A stretch of DNA of 39,344 nt from Paludibacteraceae bacterium (GTDB lineage: Bacteria > Bacteroidota > Bacteroidia > Bacteroidales > Paludibacteraceae). Location: assembly GCA_017527495.1 (NCBI GenBank), contig JAFXPY010000008.1, positions 1-39,344 of the forward strand. Direction: 5' to 3'. Position numbers and translations under genes: made by a program. The notes beneath the pieces were generated by a model. That model made no database searches. It was given only the letters and a program-made list of their open reading frames with translations, and had not been told where the DNA came from. Position 1 is the first letter of the stretch; each line of letters begins with the position of its first letter. Shown one piece after another: positions 24,701 through 33,104 of the stretch.

Positions 24701-26274
24701 CTTTGATTATTGAGGGTGGTGCCGGTGCTAATGGAAACCGCGCACTTGCAATCGGTGTTACCGGCGGTATGGCTGTCGGAACACTCGCTCTTGTGTTTGT
24801 TGTACCTGCATTCTACATCATATTCCAAAAATTACATGAGCGATTCCAGGGTGAAGAAAATGTACAAAAAGAAGAATCAAAAGCAGAAACAAATGCACAA
24901 GTGGAAAGCGTAAAGTCAAAAGTACCAATGATTATTGTTTTGGCAATCTGCTCTTTCACTTTCTCATCATGCGGAATTTTCAGTAAATACGAATCAAGTG
25001 CCAAGACACCGACAGAATCAATCGTAAAGACAGTAAGCGAAACAGATTGGCAAACGTATATCACTGATCCGGAATTAAGGAAACTGATTGACACAGCCCT
25101 TGCAAATAATGTTGACTATCGTTCTTGCCAACTTGCAATTCAGGAAGCCGACGCCAAGTTGCGTGTAGCTAAATTAAGTTACATACCTACATTGTCTCTC
25201 TCTCCGGCTAATGTTGGCGTGGCAGGCACGTTCACTCCGGGTAGCGGCAGTTCGGGAGCAATACTTACCTACCAAGTACCTCTCTCGCTCAACTGGGGAG
25301 GAGAAGGATTAGGTACAATCACCAACCGCAAAAGACAGGCTGAAGTACTTCGCGACCAAGCAGAAGACAACCAAGCTGCAATACATGCCAATCTTGTTGC
25401 CACAGTTGCAAGAATATATACACAACTGCAACTGCTGGACTATCAAGCTATTATCCTCGACTCAACAGAAGTCATTTGGCAACGCGTATTAGAGATACAA
25501 CGTGTATTGGTTAAAAATGGTCAAGCCTACTCTCCGTCTGTTGGTCAAATGGAAGCATCACTTCTCAATGTGCTCATCCAACGCAGAGAACTCATGCAAG
25601 AGATTCACACACTCGAGCTTTCTCTCTGCCGTCTGTTGAACAAAGAATATCACGCTATTGCTCGTTTGCCTTGGAATAGTTATACCTTCGACACTTGGAC
25701 AATAGAACCTATTCCGGCAACACAACTGAGCAATCGTGCTGATGTGAGGGCTGCGGAACGTAATGTAGCAATAGCTTTCTATCAAACCAACATGGCCAAA
25801 GCCGCTTTCTGCCCTGCCCTGTCGCTTACAGGACTTATCGGCTGGACAAACAACGGAGGTGTTGTAGCTAATCCCGGACAACTGCTCATGAACGCCATAC
25901 TTGGATTGAGTCAGCCAATCTTTGCAGGAGGCAAGCTAAAAGCCAACTTGCAAATTGCCAAGTTAGAACAAGAAGAGGCTGCCAATCGCTATGTAGAAAC
26001 CATGCTGAAAGCGGGAAGTGAGGTTAATGACGCAATTTTCCGTTATCGCAACGCACAAGAACAGAATACGATATATCAACGACTACTCATAACTCAGCAA
26101 GATTCCTACAACGGCACCTACGAGCTTATGCGCAAAGGCAAAGCATCTTATCTCGAAGTGCTCACCGCACAAGAGAATTACCTCAAAGCACAACTCGCCG
26201 ATGCCACAAACAAATACAACGGAATGATTAGTCTTTTAGACCTCTATATTGCTTTGGGCGGAGGAACGAAATAA
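21742..26274 (+). CDS. RND multidrug efflux pump fused to its outer-membrane channel (AcrB-OprM type fusion)
   Basis: The 1510-residue reading frame holds two proteins. Residues 1 to about 1040 are a full HAE-1 RND permease with the proton-relay pair Asp404/Asp405 (GTVVDDAIVVVEAV) and Lys940 (GLLAKTAILI), the same spacing as in AcrB. After a charged cytoplasmic linker, residues about 1062-1077 form a second signal sequence ending in a lipobox (SFTFSSC, Cys1077). Residues 1077-1510 are a TolC/OprM-like outer-membrane factor with two helical repeat halves (IHANLVATVARIYTQLQLLD; VNDAIFRYRNAQEQNT). Topology allows signal peptidase II to cut at Cys1077, so the fusion may be made as one chain and then split. 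An in-frame ATG at 24928 could allow internal initiation. Confidence 0.9.
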   Translation: MKGNIFVDRKVMAVCISLLIALVGFICLKTLPIEQYPDIAPPTVMITTSYSGADANTVMKSVVMPIEEAVNGVENMAYMTSEASATGEVSINVFFKQGTDPDMAAVNVQNRVSAALGLLPQEVTRVGVKVEKRQNNILQIAALVSRDGKFDNDFIANYIDINVKPRLLRVTGVGAVQNLGNTYSLRIWMKPDVMARYGLDPQDIFAAIGNQNMVAATGSLGEQSGNTYQYNLEYKGRLQSIEEFEDIVLRTSNGNVLHLRDVADVELGALSYSFSSRVDGQPGVAFIINQAPGANATQVNASINEIYNDLKKTMPAGLEFTILQTSDDFLYAAIHNVVETLIIAILLVILVVYFFLQNFKATLIPSISIIVSLLGTFAVVKIAGFSLNILTLFALVLAIGTVVDDAIVVVEAVMAKMESGYTSAYKATKDAMSEVSVAVISCTLVFMAVFIPVTFMPGTSGTFFTQFGITIASSVGLSCISALTLCPALTAVLFRPKNEPDEKQHKGLNYWVKTAYDAAYNAILEKYKNGVSRFLQKPRRAWLWLIAAVVAMVFAMRALPAGLVPQEDQGVIMVDVTAPAGSPLVETDKIMAQVEEHVLRLEEVESYAKISGFGLLSGTGVSYGTLVIRLKPWDERKGIEHYIDMVMAKLYYSCEDIKDAQIIPFQMPQIPGYGNSNAIDLQMEDLQGGDMSKFNDVVNEFLAELQKRPEVQMAMSLYSESFPKYKVDVNATQCDRAGISTDIVLNTLGAYCGSAYISNFNQYGKVYRVMAGAAPEYRLDPNSLNNIFVRVGDQMAPISQFVTLTPAVGSATQKRFNLYQSIACSVQPNAGYSEGDVQSVIAEVAKDHLPTGYSYEYGGMSRELEENSKSNLTGLIYLVCILLIYMILASLYESFFIPLAVLLSVPFGLMGSFAFSWLCGQQNNIYLQTGVIMLIGLLAKTAILITEFAVEKRKQGMGIVEAALGACEDRLRPILMTVVTMIAGMIPLIIEGGAGANGNRALAIGVTGGMAVGTLALVFVVPAFYIIFQKLHERFQGEENVQKEESKAETNAQVESVKSKVPMIIVLAICSFTFSSCGIFSKYESSAKTPTESIVKTVSETDWQTYITDPELRKLIDTALANNVDYRSCQLAIQEADAKLRVAKLSYIPTLSLSPANVGVAGTFTPGSGSSGAILTYQVPLSLNWGGEGLGTITNRKRQAEVLRDQAEDNQAAIHANLVATVARIYTQLQLLDYQAIILDSTEVIWQRVLEIQRVLVKNGQAYSPSVGQMEASLLNVLIQRRELMQEIHTLELSLCRLLNKEYHAIARLPWNSYTFDTWTIEPIPATQLSNRADVRAAERNVAIAFYQTNMAKAAFCPALSLTGLIGWTNNGGVVANPGQLLMNAILGLSQPIFAGGKLKANLQIAKLEQEEAANRYVETMLKAGSEVNDAIFRYRNAQEQNTIYQRLLITQQDSYNGTYELMRKGKASYLEVLTAQENYLKAQLADATNKYNGMISLLDLYIALGGGTK

Positions 26275-26346
26275 GGTGAAAAGTGAAAAGTGAAAGGGGA
26301 AAGGGGAAAAATGAAAGATGAAAGGTGAAAGGTGAAAGGTGAAAAG
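26275..26346 (+). repeat. Homopurine heptamer-like repeat (GGTGAAA) before the TamB-barrel gene
   Basis: Apart from the T in GTG/ATG triplets this gap is entirely A and G on the plus strand, made of variants of GTGAAAA/GGTGAAA, with three consecutive GGTGAAA copies at the end. The period of seven is not a multiple of three, so copy-number change would alter spacing without a fixed frame. It fills the space between the two fusion genes and includes a GTG at 26332 that is in frame with the next gene. Confidence 0.8.
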
Positions 26347-29300
26347 ATGCGGCGTACTGCATTGATATGGAAAATTCCACTTGCTGTCTTTGGCGTTTTG
26401 GTGGGTATAGTCTTGTTGCTGCTTATTGCAGCAACAAGTATCATTTGCTCACCCAAAGCTCGAAAAGCTGTGTTAGAAAAAGGCATAGAGATAGCCAATG
26501 AAAAAACCGAGTATGACATCAATTTAGGCCGGCTCTATCTTTCACCATTCTATCATTCTCCGCTGGTGCTCTATCGTGCTTACAAAGGTGAAGATGACCT
26601 ACCATTGCAGATTGAGATAGACAGTCTTTATGTTGGACATTGCGAACAGGATACACTGGCTTGTATTCACGCCCTTCGCCTTGATGCCATACTAAAAACA
26701 GGTAATGGCAAGGGGATAAGTGACTTCTTGTCGCTTCCTATTGTGGTGAATCAACTCTATTTAGACCAGACAACATTTCACTCCGATAGTTTGATTGCAA
26801 CAGTTGGTGTGGACGCTATTGTCGGCAATTTGGACGTGGCTTCTCCAACAATTCTTATTGCAGAAGGCAAATTTCCTTTGTACAACTTGCGTCTCAGAGA
26901 TGTCTTTGTTGGTATTGATCTACGAGGTACAAAAACTGATAGTATTCCGAAAGACACAGCAGCAACAAAAATGGCTTTCGACATACAAAACGCTGAACTC
27001 AACAATATATATTTCCGCCTTACACCACTTGATTTGAACATACAAACCGGTAGTTTGGCAACAGATGCAATGATAGATGTGGGTGCCAATTGTTATGACG
27101 CAAAACGTATCGACGTGGGCAGATTTCTTTTGTCATTGCATAATCTGCGTATTCCGGCGGACACTATCTATGGCAATGCCTGCGCTGACATAAAAAACAA
27201 CTTAATCACGAGCAACGGTTTGCACGTTAGCTCCAAAGAGATTGGAGCGCGTGCTGACTTATCGGCGACAACGATGGATCTGAACACGATGCAGGTAAGC
27301 GTGAATGGTGATGCTGAGTTTCAAGGCAGTCAAGCTCATTTGCGAGCATCATACGACATCAAAAACGAAGCCTACAACGCCAAAGTGCATATCAATCGCG
27401 TCAATCTGGCACCTATATTGAAAGACAATAAAACAATCATCTTAGCAGGCGACATAGAGGCCATAGGGCAAGGTTTTAATCTGCGTTCAAAAGCAATGAC
27501 AAGCAGTGTTAAAGCTCACCTGACAGATGCTGTTTATGATAACATTGATGTCTCAGGGTTGCAGCTTAATGCCGTTTTGGCAAATAACACTGTGGACGGG
27601 ACTTTGCACCTGCCATTTGACATCGACAGAAATAATTTAAAAGCACGAGCACAGACAGAACATAAGTTCCATGTTGCACGGTTCATGACACCGGAGAAAA
27701 TGTCAGTTGATTACCATACTCAAATGAGGTCTGTTCATGCACAACTGGCTGACAAGAAAATCAATGCTGACACTCTGAGACTTGATTTCTCTACCGACAC
27801 AACCACAGCACTTGATTTTTCCGTTCCTAATCTGCAACTCACGGCACAAAGTCCGATGCACGTACTGCAATTAGTGAACCAAGTACAGCCGTTAATCCGC
27901 ACTGTGAGTGACTCTTCTTTTCTGCACGCCATCACCTCTCTCTCCGATCTCACTATGCTTGATACACTTCGTCAACAAATACCCGACCTGAGAACAGACA
28001 TCCATCTCGCCAAAGGCAGCCCGCTTCAACAATTCATTGACAGCACAGGTCTTGACCTCGACAAGGTTGTCTTGTCACTAACTTCGGACTCGGTTCAAAC
28101 ACTTCTCTCGCTTGACGCCACAACAAATCAATTGCCTGCAAAAACAGACAACACTTCATTGCATAAAAAAGGGACCGGCAAACTCTACAATATGCCTCAA
28201 ATCAATGCAGTCCTGCATGTTGCAATGACAGAGGGAAAAACAGATGCTTCTATCAATGCCGATACACACTTGACAGATGGTGCAATGAATTTTTACGGAA
28301 TATGCACCGATGCCGCATTGCGTTTTCATCTGAATCGGGAACAAAACTCGTTGTATGGCGAGGGAAAAGTCATATTAGACAGTCTCTCCTATCACAACAT
28401 AGATTTGGGCAATCGCTATGCAGACATCGCCATCTCACCTTCCAGCTTATACAATAATGCCATCAAAGCTGACATTCAAATGAATGATATGCCAATAACT
28501 ATTATTGAAAATATTATTAAGATATCAGACTTGGACATAAGTGGAATGGTTCGTGCAAAAGCATCTGTTGACGGATTGCCTGCAAAAGTAGATATCTCCG
28601 CCAATGTTCTGCCACTCGGTGTAGCTGCACAATATAAGCCATACGGAGTGGGTTTAAGTATGGGCGAGACACCTATTGTCATGGAGCATAACCACATTGA
28701 CCTCAATGGTTTGCCAATCTATGGTGCCGACAGCACTTTCATTGCTTTGAGTGGTGGTTTAGACCTTGACAGCATGCGCCTTGATGTAGTGCTTGCAGCA
28801 GATAGTTTTGCACCGGTAAAATTAGTCAAAGACGGGCCTATACCTGTCTATGGCGATTTGGCAACAGACATTCGCGGAAAGGTAACAGGGGCATTAAATA
28901 ATATTGTGGCAGATGTGGATATTACTATTTTGCCTACAACAGACATCACCTACCCTATTGACAAAAAAAATCTGGCACAAGTTAAGCCGCATGGCACTGT
29001 CAATGTGCGCTATGCTGTAGCAGATAAAGAGCCACTTAATTTAGGAGGAAGAATCAATGTTGACGATGGTATGGTCCGTTATTCGCCAAAAGCCTACCCG
29101 GTCATACCTTTTCATGTTGATTCAGGGAGCCATATTGCCTTCAACGGACCTATTGGCAAAACACAACTCAATGTGTCTGCATCACAGAAGGTCAAAGCCG
29201 ATATCGAATCAAAAGACGCAAGTGTCCGCCGAGTAGATTTCAACACAGGTGTTCGTCTGAATGGAAAACTCGACTCTATTGGAATAAAATCTATCGGTTT

Positions 29301-31152
29301 CTTCCTTGAAGCTCCCGACGACGAAGCCATTACACACGAATTGGCTTCACTTGACGAAAGCACAAGAGAAGGATTAGCTGCAGTACTTCTGACCACCGGC
29401 ATGTACCTTGGAGAAAGCAACGAAGCTGCGCAGCGCGACAATTACGCTCTTTCGTCTATAATCAACAGCCGTATCAACGCCACAATAGCAAATTCAAAAA
29501 TGGGCAAATTTATGGATGTTGATTTCAGTTCAGGCAAAAAGAACGATATGAATATCACACTGAGCAAGTCATTCTTCAAAGATAAATTGCGTATAACAAT
29601 AGGTTCTACAATATCCGACAATCCGGAAACTAACGGAACTAAAGGATTATTATCCAACATCACTGCGGACTACAAACTGAACAAGACAGGCAATGTTCTT
29701 CTCAGACTTTACTCTATACGAGACAACAACAATGTCCTTGAAGGCGAATTATATAAATCCGGTCTCGGAGTAAGAGCTATCAAAGAATGGCAACACCATC
29801 AATTATACCGAGGAGATAGTATTTTGCGTATTTACGACCTCACAGCTGATGCCGGTGTGGCTTATCGTTCAAACAACAGCATCGGACCTGACGTCACACT
29901 TAAATCATCCATAAAGAACCTATTGGGCAAAGGAGAGACTTTCACACTCAAAGGCGATGGAGCATATTATTGGGCAATGCGCAATCGCCACCCCGGCGAC
30001 CCTAAAAAAACCGACACTTACAAATTAGGTGTCAATGCATCACTCCTATTCCCCTATCTGCATTGGGGAGGAGACAATAACCCCGAAGGAGATACACGCT
30101 ATATGCTCGGCTATCAATACGAAAATATTGCCGGAGGATATGGTGTACACAATATTTTCGGATCATTCACTTATTTCTTTCACTCATCTCGCTATATCAC
30201 ACACGCTTTCACTCCATTCTCTCTTTCTGTTGTGATGATGAAAGCAGAATCGGATGACTTATTTGATAAAGCCGCCGAATATCCGCAACTAATCAAAGTT
30301 ATTGCAGGAAACGAGTTCGTACCCTCTATAGGCTATAACTTTGTCTATAACGACTATCGCTCTAAACGCGCGGTAAATACAATGCTTGATCTCGGTATAA
30401 AAGAATCCGGCAATATTATTAATGCACTCTATTGTGCTTTCAAACATTCCTGGGACGAAAAAAACAAAAAAATAGGCGTTGCCACATTCAATCAATTTGT
30501 CAAACTGACGGCAGAACTTCGAAATAAATTCAACCTCACCGACCAGGTCTCAATCGCGACACGACTCTATGCCGGAGCTAACATTCCATTAGGTAACTCA
30601 AATTTTGCACCTCTATCAGAAGCCTTCTATGCCGGTGGCCCCAACAGCATGCGTAGTGCCTCGCCATACGCGTATGGCCCCGGCAATTTTTATTCAACCA
30701 AGTACAATCAGAACTTCTTCCATGCCGGAGATGTCAAATTAGAAGCCAATCTTGAACTGCGATTCCCTATAGTATGGAAAATATATGGTGCAACCTTCGT
30801 TGACGCTGGTAACGTATGGAACTGGTATAGCACGGCAGATATTTATAAAACAGCCGGATATGAGGATTATCTGACACGCTTTGAAATACCTAATGATGTA
30901 CAAGATGGTATATTTGGCAATCCTGATTTTGCACGCCAAATTGCCTTAGGTACAGGTATCGGACTCCGGCTTGACCTCGACGGACTTGTTGTCCGCCTCG
31001 ACTTAGGTGTCGGTATTCACGCTCCATATCAAACTTATAAATACGATAAAGATGGAAAACCTGACAAGTCACAACCAATCTATAACTACTACAATATTCC
31101 ATCAGCCCTTGATGCCCTGCGTGTAAACTTTGGCATCGGCTATCCATTCTAA
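26347..31152 (+). CDS. tamB: TamB-like translocation/assembly protein fused to an Omp85 (TamA/TamL-type) outer-membrane barrel
   Basis: The ATG at 26347 (MRRTALIW) is chosen over a GTG at 26332 that lies in the repeat; it gives 1601 residues. One N-terminal anchor (about 8-34) is followed by a very long beta-rich periplasmic region typical of TamB. The TamB (DUF490) C-terminal domain follows at about residues 880-1150 (VRYSPKAYPVIPFHVDSG, KSFFKDKLRITIGSTI, VLEGELYKSGLGVRAI). Residues about 1165-1601 look like an Omp85 barrel: IGPDVTLKSSIKNLLGKGE, the L6-type motif AGGPNSMRSASPYAYGPG (from 1429), GDVKLEANLELRFPI (from 1461), FVDAGNVWNWYS and a final FGIGYPF ending in Phe. No POTRA domains are seen. 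TamA and TamB are normally separate partners in outer-membrane assembly; here both halves share one reading frame. Confidence 0.82.
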   Translation: MRRTALIWKIPLAVFGVLVGIVLLLLIAATSIICSPKARKAVLEKGIEIANEKTEYDINLGRLYLSPFYHSPLVLYRAYKGEDDLPLQIEIDSLYVGHCEQDTLACIHALRLDAILKTGNGKGISDFLSLPIVVNQLYLDQTTFHSDSLIATVGVDAIVGNLDVASPTILIAEGKFPLYNLRLRDVFVGIDLRGTKTDSIPKDTAATKMAFDIQNAELNNIYFRLTPLDLNIQTGSLATDAMIDVGANCYDAKRIDVGRFLLSLHNLRIPADTIYGNACADIKNNLITSNGLHVSSKEIGARADLSATTMDLNTMQVSVNGDAEFQGSQAHLRASYDIKNEAYNAKVHINRVNLAPILKDNKTIILAGDIEAIGQGFNLRSKAMTSSVKAHLTDAVYDNIDVSGLQLNAVLANNTVDGTLHLPFDIDRNNLKARAQTEHKFHVARFMTPEKMSVDYHTQMRSVHAQLADKKINADTLRLDFSTDTTTALDFSVPNLQLTAQSPMHVLQLVNQVQPLIRTVSDSSFLHAITSLSDLTMLDTLRQQIPDLRTDIHLAKGSPLQQFIDSTGLDLDKVVLSLTSDSVQTLLSLDATTNQLPAKTDNTSLHKKGTGKLYNMPQINAVLHVAMTEGKTDASINADTHLTDGAMNFYGICTDAALRFHLNREQNSLYGEGKVILDSLSYHNIDLGNRYADIAISPSSLYNNAIKADIQMNDMPITIIENIIKISDLDISGMVRAKASVDGLPAKVDISANVLPLGVAAQYKPYGVGLSMGETPIVMEHNHIDLNGLPIYGADSTFIALSGGLDLDSMRLDVVLAADSFAPVKLVKDGPIPVYGDLATDIRGKVTGALNNIVADVDITILPTTDITYPIDKKNLAQVKPHGTVNVRYAVADKEPLNLGGRINVDDGMVRYSPKAYPVIPFHVDSGSHIAFNGPIGKTQLNVSASQKVKADIESKDASVRRVDFNTGVRLNGKLDSIGIKSIGFFLEAPDDEAITHELASLDESTREGLAAVLLTTGMYLGESNEAAQRDNYALSSIINSRINATIANSKMGKFMDVDFSSGKKNDMNITLSKSFFKDKLRITIGSTISDNPETNGTKGLLSNITADYKLNKTGNVLLRLYSIRDNNNVLEGELYKSGLGVRAIKEWQHHQLYRGDSILRIYDLTADAGVAYRSNNSIGPDVTLKSSIKNLLGKGETFTLKGDGAYYWAMRNRHPGDPKKTDTYKLGVNASLLFPYLHWGGDNNPEGDTRYMLGYQYENIAGGYGVHNIFGSFTYFFHSSRYITHAFTPFSLSVVMMKAESDDLFDKAAEYPQLIKVIAGNEFVPSIGYNFVYNDYRSKRAVNTMLDLGIKESGNIINALYCAFKHSWDEKNKKIGVATFNQFVKLTAELRNKFNLTDQVSIATRLYAGANIPLGNSNFAPLSEAFYAGGPNSMRSASPYAYGPGNFYSTKYNQNFFHAGDVKLEANLELRFPIVWKIYGATFVDAGNVWNWYSTADIYKTAGYEDYLTRFEIPNDVQDGIFGNPDFARQIALGTGIGLRLDLDGLVVRLDLGVGIHAPYQTYKYDKDGKPDKSQPIYNYYNIPSALDALRVNFGIGYPF

Positions 31153-31271
31153 AAATAAAATCGCTGAAAACAACTTAACAATAGTCAAATATACAAAAAA
31201 ATGTGGCGGAAACCCCACGTCACATCCGATTTACAATACGGTTGGGGAAGGATGAAAAACATTTTTGAATT

Positions 31272-32906
31272 ATGCAACAGACAATTATTCTCGGCAACAT
31301 CATCACTATGGATGAAAAGAGGCCATACGCAAAGGCTGCAGTGATTAAAAACGGGGTGTTCTCCTATATAGGAAACACAGAAGAAGCTAAAAAGATTGCC
31401 GGTAGCGATGCTCATGAGTTAGATTATGGCGAAAATTTTATCTACCCCGGCTTTTTGGAGTCTCATAGCCATGGTCATCTGGCAGGAGACCGATTTATAG
31501 GGCAAGCCAACTTAAAGCAAGTGGGAATAGCTGACTATGCCAAATACCGTGAAATTATCAAGGATTTCATTGCTAAGAACCCTCATCGTTCATTTTACTT
31601 GGCGTCAGGATGGGTAGAAAGTGAGGAATATGTTACTAAGGCATACTTAGATGATATATGCTCTGACAAGCCATTGTTTATGCACACCAGCGGTGGCCAT
31701 TCTATGTTGCTCAACACCAAAGCTTTGGAATGGGCTGGCATAGACGCTGAATACGCTAAAAAAGCGGGCTACGAACAAGTACATGTAGATGCTAATGGCG
31801 AACCGGATGGTTATATCTGTGAAGCTCCTGTGTTCGAAATTTTACCTAAACTGCCAACAACTCTTGATGATGCAAAGAAATATCTGCTTGCATGGCAGGA
31901 GTTTGCTTTCCAAAATGGTTATACAGCTGTCGCTGATGCAGGAGCAGATCTTGTGTATCGTGACTCTCCTAAAGCCTACTTCGAATTAGAGAAAGAAGGT
32001 AAATTGAAATTGCGCACCTATGCTTATATGTATGTAACCGACAATTATGACAATCCCAAAGCAGCAATAGCGCGCATTGCTGCTGAACGTGCAGAATTAA
32101 ATGGTGAGTATTTTCAGATTATCGGTGCCAAGGCTTTTTTGGATGGAGTAACAGAAGCACACACAGCATGGCAGAACCAAGACTATTTAGACCAACCCGG
32201 CTATCATGGCGTAGAACGCTTCAACGATCATGAAAAAATGGTTGAATTGATTACTGAAGCCAACAAAGAAGGTCTGTCTGTTCATGTCCATTCAGAGGGA
32301 GGCGGAGCAGTACATTTCATGCTTGGTTGCATTGAGGATGCAGAAAAAATCACCCACAACATGGACCAACGCAATGTACTTGCACATCTGCACTTTGTAA
32401 CAGATGAAGATATTCAACGCATGGCTGCGACAGGTTCTGTACCCGCTGTGGCACCACTTTGGACAGCAAAAGTGCCTGGAGGACCATACGAAATGGAAGT
32501 ATCGTATGTGGGTAAAGAATTAGCAGATAATTCATATCCTATCAAGTCTTTTTACAACGCAGGGGCTAATGTAGTGTTCCATTCCGATTTTCCTGTTTCG
32601 CCACTAATGAGTGCCAGAGCCAGCATCTATATGGCTCAAACTCGCAAATTGCCTGATGAAGTAGGCATTGCAAGTTTTCCACACAACACAAAAGAGGCTA
32701 TCAGCCGCGAACAATCGCTACGCGCTATGACAATCAATGTCGCTCACGCTTGGCACCAAGAGCATCGCTTAGGTTCAATTGAGTTTGGCAAGATTGCCAA
32801 CATAACAATATATGACTGCGACTTCCTGCACGACGATATTGAAAAAGTGGCTCACGCCAATCTTATAGCCACTATTGTTGATGGCGAAGTTGTATATAAA
32901 GCATAA
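31272..32906 (+). CDS. YtcJ-type amidohydrolase (Amidohydro_3 family)
   Basis: The 544-residue product has the metal-binding motif HSHGH (residues 65-69, within PGFLESHSHGH), later histidine positions in SVHVHSEGG and AHLHFVTDEDI, and the catalytic aspartate in FHSDFPVSP. The closing segment HRLGSIEFGKIANITIYD is the standard end of the amidohydrolase superfamily. Family members act on N-acyl or N-formyl amides and similar substrates; the substrate here cannot be told. There is no signal peptide, so it is cytosolic. It lies 119 bp after the TamB fusion gene with no clear promoter in that gap. Confidence 0.85.
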   Translation: MQQTIILGNIITMDEKRPYAKAAVIKNGVFSYIGNTEEAKKIAGSDAHELDYGENFIYPGFLESHSHGHLAGDRFIGQANLKQVGIADYAKYREIIKDFIAKNPHRSFYLASGWVESEEYVTKAYLDDICSDKPLFMHTSGGHSMLLNTKALEWAGIDAEYAKKAGYEQVHVDANGEPDGYICEAPVFEILPKLPTTLDDAKKYLLAWQEFAFQNGYTAVADAGADLVYRDSPKAYFELEKEGKLKLRTYAYMYVTDNYDNPKAAIARIAAERAELNGEYFQIIGAKAFLDGVTEAHTAWQNQDYLDQPGYHGVERFNDHEKMVELITEANKEGLSVHVHSEGGGAVHFMLGCIEDAEKITHNMDQRNVLAHLHFVTDEDIQRMAATGSVPAVAPLWTAKVPGGPYEMEVSYVGKELADNSYPIKSFYNAGANVVFHSDFPVSPLMSARASIYMAQTRKLPDEVGIASFPHNTKEAISREQSLRAMTINVAHAWHQEHRLGSIEFGKIANITIYDCDFLHDDIEKVAHANLIATIVDGEVVYKA

Positions 32907-32974
32907 AAGTAAAGATTAAGATTTGTGCCAAATTGCTATTAAAAGATATTCCCTAACGGGAAATCTCAGACAAA

Positions 32975-33019
32975 TGAAAATTGAAAAAATTAATGGTGAA
33001 AGTTTCCTTTCAATTTTCA
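32975..33019. repeat. 12-bp inverted repeat of the TTGAAAATTGAAA type
   Basis: TGAAAATTGAAA (32975-32986) and TTTCAATTTTCA (33008-33019) are perfect inverted repeats around 21 bases. The right arm is also found at 21723-21734 before the RND pump gene, so it is a recurrent intergenic sequence. The gap 32907-33104 otherwise shows only a small TTCCC/GGGAA hairpin near 32949. Confidence 0.6.
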
Positions 33020-33104
33020 AAGAAACAACCGACATTATGGCAAGTGAATTGGCACTATGGACCATCTCGAAAGTTCAGATTAATAACTAATATAACATAT
33101 TTTT

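Noticed and set aside
26332-26346. GTG start of the TamB-barrel gene within the purine repeat
   Set aside because: It would add only repeat-encoded residues (VKGEK) before the ATG that opens a normal basic-hydrophobic anchor.
32945-32966. TTCCC/GGGAA hairpin after the amidohydrolase gene as a terminator
   Set aside because: The stem is short with a bulge and there is no T-run after it, so it was left out as a terminator.
33049-33063. Second sigma-54-like site TTGGCACTATGGACC before the BspA gene
   Set aside because: The -24 half is present but the TTGC of the -12 half is missing, so it fails the consensus.
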